Source: Bdellovibrionaceae bacterium UBA2351 (GTDB lineage: Bacteria; Bdellovibrionota; Bdellovibrionia; Bdellovibrionales; Bdellovibrionaceae). From it: a stretch of DNA of 7,623 nucleotides. Position numbers and translations under genes: made by a program. The stretch covers positions 1-7,623 of the forward strand of contig DDTZ01000010.1 of NCBI GenBank assembly GCA_002344565.1. The letters run 5' to 3'. Positions 6,173 to 7,623 of the stretch are shown piece by piece; position 1 is the first letter of the stretch; every line of letters starts with the position of its first letter. The notes beneath the pieces are model-generated. The model saw only the letters and a list, made by a program, of their open reading frames with translations. It was not told where the DNA came from and did not search any database.

Positions 6173-6829
6173 ATGAAACTAACATTCGTATCTGTCCTTT
6201 TAATTTCTGCCATGGCTTTAGCGGCAAATAAAGTGGTTCAAAAAACACGCGTAGTAGAAGAAAAAATCGTGGCTGCCGAAGGATGCTCAATCACGGGTGA
6301 TTATATCCATGATGCTTATAGCTCTACTCAGTATAGATACGCAGTAACGATGAAAGTTAAAATTCTCCAGAAACAAGAAGTCTACAACGTAAATATAAAA
6401 AAATCTTTGTTCGGCAAGAAAACGGAAACTGAAATTGCAAATTCGGCAAAACCGGGTCCAGACAAAACAGTTTCGTCTACTCGCACAGTCACATTTGATG
6501 CTCGTTTTCCTACAGAAGTAAATCGCTTAGCACTTCTTAAAGCGTGTGACGATGAACAGTTATTTATCAACACTGGTTCATACCCTCCTCCACCGCCACT
6601 CCCACCTGAAGAACCTAAAAAGCCTGTCACCCCTCCGGCCACTACAACACCGACGACACCAACAACTCCAGTATTACCAGGTATCCCGACAATTCCCGGA
6701 ACACCGGCAACACCAGATCCGTTGTTCCCAATCGAAGTGCTTCCAGGAAATCCTACGGACCTTCCCGCTTTACCAGCGCTTCCTACTGAAACAACACCAG
6801 CAGCAAAAACAACCGAGACTAAAAAGTAA
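6173..6829 (+). CDS. Secreted protein with proline/threonine-rich C-terminal tail
   Basis: From the ATG at 6173 the product is 218 residues. MKLTFVSVLLISAMALA is a signal peptide with cleavage expected after ALA (17), so it is exported. Residues ~18-135 form a compact, probably beta-rich domain with two cysteines (C38, C125) that could form a single disulfide; conspicuous stretches are GCSITGDYIHDAYSST (37-52) and TVSSTRTVTFDARFP (99-113). From ~137 to the end the sequence is a low-complexity tail of Pro, Thr and Ala beginning YPPPPPLPPEEPKKP (137-151). Such tails often span the periplasm or peptidoglycan, or extend from the surface. There is no lipobox, C-terminal anchor or transmembrane helix. 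I do not recognise the folded domain. A hairpin follows the stop by 12 bp; the gene is likely monocistronic. Confidence 0.75.
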   Translation: MKLTFVSVLLISAMALAANKVVQKTRVVEEKIVAAEGCSITGDYIHDAYSSTQYRYAVTMKVKILQKQEVYNVNIKKSLFGKKTETEIANSAKPGPDKTVSSTRTVTFDARFPTEVNRLALLKACDDEQLFINTGSYPPPPPLPPEEPKKPVTPPATTTPTTPTTPVLPGIPTIPGTPATPDPLFPIEVLPGNPTDLPALPALPTETTPAAKTTETKK

Positions 6830-6841
6830 ATACGTTTAAAT

Positions 6842-6864
6842 GGCCGTTGTCTTCGACGACGGTC
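6842..6864 (+). terminator. Possible hairpin terminator after the Pro-rich protein gene
   Basis: GGCCGTTGTC (6842-6851) can pair with GACGACGGTC (6855-6864) around a TTC loop: 10 bp, two of them G-U. The following TCTTCTGTCT is only partly T-rich, so this is not a textbook intrinsic terminator. The 3' arm can also enter a smaller stem, GGTCT (6861-6865) with AGACC (6873-6877). Confidence 0.4.
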
Positions 6865-6952
6865 TTCTGTCTAGACCGATGTCAGTCGAGCTTTCAAATA
6901 AGCCCTTCAGAATTCATCAAAAACTCCGATGTATTTATGTCAAAAAATACAA

Positions 6953-6957
6953 AGGAG
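6953..6957 (+). promoter_or_regulatory. Ribosome binding site fixing the start at 6963
   Basis: AGGAG in the context ACAAAGGAGACACT stands 5 nt before the ATG at 6963. This argues against an in-frame ATG at 6840, which would read through the terminator-like hairpin and has no ribosome site. Confidence 0.85.
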
Positions 6958-6962
6958 ACACT

Positions 6963-7229
6963 ATGAAAAGTAAAAATTGGCAAGGTTGGGTTCAAGTCAA
7001 ATGGAAACCAGGAACTCCAGATACTGCATGGAAAAGCTGGACGAAAAATCCATCCGTAAAAGGTGTATGGTCAACTCAAGGAAACTGGGATTGTACAATC
7101 TGGATCGACGTAAGCACTCAAGATCAATTTGAAGAATTTGTTTGGAAAAACATCCGTAACAACAAATGGGTTGAAAACACTGAATCATTCTGGGCTAAAC
7201 AATGGTGGGGAGCCACTAAAGCGGCTTAG
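6963..7229 (+). CDS. Tryptophan-rich small protein, stand-alone RAM-like (Lrp/AsnC ligand-domain) fold
   Basis: The 88-residue product contains 13 tryptophans (positions 6, 9, 14, 23, 26, 36, 42, 47, 61, 69, 77, 81, 82), about 15% of residues. The part VKGVWSTQGNWDCTIWIDV (32-50), DQFEEFVWKNIRN (54-66) and KWVENTESFW (68-77) follows the pattern of the Lrp/AsnC ligand-binding (RAM) domain: V-x-(6)-G-x-x-D strand, a helix of the 'efv-x-x-i' type, then 'V-x-x-T-x-(S/T)' strand. There is no helix-turn-helix, signal peptide or membrane segment, so it would be a cytoplasmic stand-alone RAM-like protein, probably oligomeric; ligand unknown. One cysteine (C44). The RAM assignment is from the pattern of residues only and is moderate. 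The gene has its own strong ribosome site. Confidence 0.75.
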   Translation: MKSKNWQGWVQVKWKPGTPDTAWKSWTKNPSVKGVWSTQGNWDCTIWIDVSTQDQFEEFVWKNIRNNKWVENTESFWAKQWWGATKAA

Positions 7230-7317
7230 ATCACTCTGCTAAGGCACTCTCCTAAACTGATTCCGATCACTGTAAACAGATTTGAATTTTAATTTGGCCT
7301 GTGCTAGTTGTGATTCC

Positions 7318-7623
7318 ATGGATGCACATTATCACAAAGTTATGAAAGCCCGTGATGGAATTAAAGAAACAGGAACTCGGTTGTATTTTGCTTACTCGGG
7401 AGTCTTAGATCGGGAAGCCTTTGAGATTTGGCGCGAAGAGCACAGTTATCAGTTCTTTCAATTACCCGTTGGCGACGTTGCCGAAGCTAAAGGCGTCGAT
7501 TTGATTTTTGATTTTCCGTCTCGATGGTGGGGTGGCCGCGTAGCTGGCCTAAAGGATAAAGCAGGTGCCTCTGTATTTGGGCGCCTTTTCGAAATTGACG
7601 CTGTTAACTGGCCCGTTGTGCAA
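7318..7623 (+). CDS. Gamma-glutamylcyclotransferase-like protein, 5' part (continues past window)
   Basis: The frame runs open from ATG 7318 to the last base (102 residues visible). Residues 22-28 (LYFAYSG) stand where gamma-glutamylcyclotransferase/AIG2-like proteins have the N-terminal YFAYGSN loop. They are followed by LDREAFEIWREEHSY (30-44), a hydrophobic strand with FDFPSRWWGGRVAGL (64-78), FGRLFEI (87-93) and NWPVV, the layout of the GGCT beta-barrel. Such enzymes cyclise gamma-glutamyl amino acids to 5-oxoproline, or act on related gamma-glutamyl amines. The catalytic Glu is expected downstream, beyond the window, so activity cannot be judged. The ribosome site before 7318 is weak; an ATG at 7342 (residue 9) is an alternative, and in-frame TTG codons lie upstream before the TAA at 7273. 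Confidence 0.72.
   Translation, partial: MDAHYHKVMKARDGIKETGTRLYFAYSGVLDREAFEIWREEHSYQFFQLPVGDVAEAKGVDLIFDFPSRWWGGRVAGLKDKAGASVFGRLFEIDAVNWPVVQ

Noticed and set aside
6382..6839. Minus-strand frame at 6382-6642 and plus-strand frame at 6546-6839 over the Pro-rich gene
   Set aside because: Gly-rich and His/Gln/Leu-rich products are the expected shadows of Pro/Thr-rich codons; neither has a ribosome site.
6997..7188. Minus-strand 63-codon frame antisense to the Trp-rich gene
   Set aside because: Its Cys/Leu-rich content arises from complemented Trp and Lys codons; it has no ribosome site.
7229..7274. Direct repeat GATCACT (7230 and 7267 regions) as an attachment site
   Set aside because: It is only 7-8 bp, with no integrase, tRNA or mobile gene nearby.

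Overview
The window is moderately AT-rich bacterial DNA with tightly packed genes on both strands, mostly preceded by clear AGGAG-type ribosome sites. No phage, IS, integrase, CRISPR, rRNA or tRNA signature was seen. The host looks Gram-negative: ClpS, YajQ, a COG3146 (DUF482) acyltransferase and several signal-peptide proteins are present. The combination of many secreted lineage-specific proteins and modest GC would fit Bdellovibrionota (Bdellovibrio-like predators) or another deltaproteobacterial-type lineage. That placement is an inference from gene content, not a measurement.

Layout. 1-408 (+) is the 3' part of an unrecognised gene whose frame is open at the window edge. It converges, 11 bp apart, on a full-length DUF482/COG3146 FemAB-like N-acyltransferase (420-1574, -). 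That gene is divergent, across a 63-bp gap, from clpS (1638-1970, +), which is followed by yajQ (2015-2506, +). yajQ converges on, and overlaps by 4 bp, the end of a minus-strand series: a cysteine-rich two-TM protein (3870-4349) and an MBL-fold hydrolase (2503-3861), 8 bp apart, preceded by a secreted HExxH metalloprotease (4390-5451) and a small protein with a glyoxalase-related N-terminal module (5528-5962). After a 210-bp divergent intergenic region come a secreted protein with a Pro/Thr-rich tail (6173-6829, +), a tryptophan-rich 88-residue protein resembling a stand-alone Lrp/AsnC RAM domain (6963-7229, +), and the 5' part of a gamma-glutamylcyclotransferase-like gene (7318 to the window end, +).

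How the genes may work together. clpS is the N-degron adaptor that feeds ClpAP, but no clpA or aat is in the window; its divergent neighbour belongs to a family of FemX/GNAT-type acyltransferases related in fold to the Leu/Phe-tRNA-protein transferases. The minus-strand group mixes exported and cytoplasmic products, and no single pathway is evident. The points most worth a second look are the Trp-rich RAM-like protein (13 Trp in 88 residues), the altered ligand-pocket residues of ClpS, the metal-site deviations in the MBL protein and the protease, and a hairpin that abuts the ribosome site of the 5528-5962 gene. I found no convincing evidence of a complete new multi-gene system.
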